From assembly GCF_005518285.1 (NCBI RefSeq), contig NZ_SJDU01000116.1, forward strand, positions 1 through 6,355: a stretch of 6,355 nucleotides of DNA, written 5' to 3'. Positions 5,960 through 6,355 of the stretch are shown here, one piece after another (position 1 is the stretch's first letter; each line of letters begins with the position of its first letter). The position numbers and the translations under genes are program-made. The notes under the pieces are model-generated. The model searched no databases and was not told the DNA's origin. It worked only from the letters and a program-made list of their open reading frames with translations. This DNA is from Brachyspira catarrhinii. GTDB taxonomy: Bacteria; Spirochaetota; Brachyspiria; Brachyspirales; Brachyspiraceae.

Positions 5960-6355
5960 TTATTTTTTAGAATTTTTTATAGAATTCAAAAGCCCGTTTG
6001 AGTTTATAATATTTTTAATAAATTCTGGGAAAGGCTCGGATTTATAAGTTTCGTTTTTCGTAATATTTTTTATTATTCCGCTATCAAAATCCACTTCAAT
6101 CTCGTCATTGTCTTCGATTTTTTTGCTCGCCTCTTCGCATTCCAAAATTGCAAGTCCTATATTAATAGAATTTCTATAAAATATTCTCGCAAACGAAGAC
6201 GCTATGACGCAGGATATACCAGATTCTTTTATCGCTATAGGCGCATGCTCTCTCGAAGAACCGCAGCCGAAATTTTCTCCTCCGACTATGATATCTCCTT
6301 TCTTTGCTTTATTTACAAAATCTTTATCTATATCTTCCTACAATGAGAGGCAAGC
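5960..6355 (-). CDS. leuD: 3-isopropylmalate dehydratase small subunit, 5' end outside window, apparent frameshift near the edge
   Basis: LeuD pairs with the Fe-S subunit LeuC to isomerise 2-isopropylmalate to 3-isopropylmalate. The minus strand reads '[18 protein letters not shown]', '[19 protein letters not shown]' and '[19 protein letters not shown]', all hallmarks of the small-subunit swivel domain. The C-terminal part ('[14 protein letters not shown]', '[20 protein letters not shown]') ends at TAA 5962-5960. The TTG at 6145 is an internal leucine codon, so the gene is much longer than the 61 codons from there. Directly before 'EDIDKDF' is an in-frame TAG (6340-6338). In the neighbouring frame the bases before it read 'LASHC', the sequence expected in LeuD, and one T inserted between 6338 and 6339 would restore 'LASHCMEDIDKDF'. 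About the first 30-35 residues lie beyond the window. Intact leuB just downstream argues that the operon is functional and the indel may be an end-of-sequence error. Confidence 0.9.

Noticed and set aside
5080..6001. Three plus-strand ORFs (5080-5334, 5096-5440, 5765-6001)
   Set aside because: All lie antisense to leuB and its upstream junction and show no recognisable protein features.

Overview
This AT-rich window looks like a chromosomal segment of a Brachyspira-like spirochaete. That assignment is inferred from three things: the tail of an Rpn-type nuclease/transposase ending in an 'AKNLKKSGLDIE...GLS.EEIEKL' motif, an MptE-like (DUF115) surface-glycan protein beginning with an 'IDTIAWFIPFRRLREAVREYLL'-type segment, and a radical SAM/SPASM tail with 'PFCKYC'. 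All three styles recur in that genus as I know it. No rRNA, tRNA or CRISPR array is visible.

Layout. 1-266 (+): C-terminal end of an Rpn-family nuclease/transposase. 290-559 (-): C-terminal remnant of a radical SAM/SPASM protein. 590-1924 (+): a very AT-rich two-gene island, holding a frameshifted gene of tandem winged-helix-like repeats and an unrecognised 126-residue protein, each with its own promoter. 2000-3675 (-): a two-gene surface-glycan operon of an MptE-like protein carrying two opposite single-base indels, followed by an acylneuraminate-type cytidylyltransferase. It is driven by a full-consensus extended -10 promoter and preceded by a possible 14-codon leader ORF. 3811-4758 (-): a small coiled-coil protein followed by pgeF (YfiH/DUF152). 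4831-6355 (-): leuB preceded by leuD, cut by the window edge, with one apparent base missing close to that edge.

How the parts fit. leuD-leuB is a housekeeping leucine operon and the coiled-coil/pgeF pair is a second conserved block. Beyond it, accessory DNA begins. The glycan operon and the radical SAM remnant lie on the same strand and belong to families often found together in surface-polysaccharide loci. The island on the opposite strand sits between them, so the simplest reading is that it entered the operon and the 5' part of the radical SAM gene was lost.

Four single-base reading-frame breaks are visible: near 966, in the T6 tract at 3344-3349, near 3629-3632, and between 6338 and 6339. 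The last falls in a conserved leucine gene right at the edge of the window, so sequencing or assembly indels must be considered alongside real gene decay. I see no convincing new defence or mobile system. The repeat-protein island is the least explained content.
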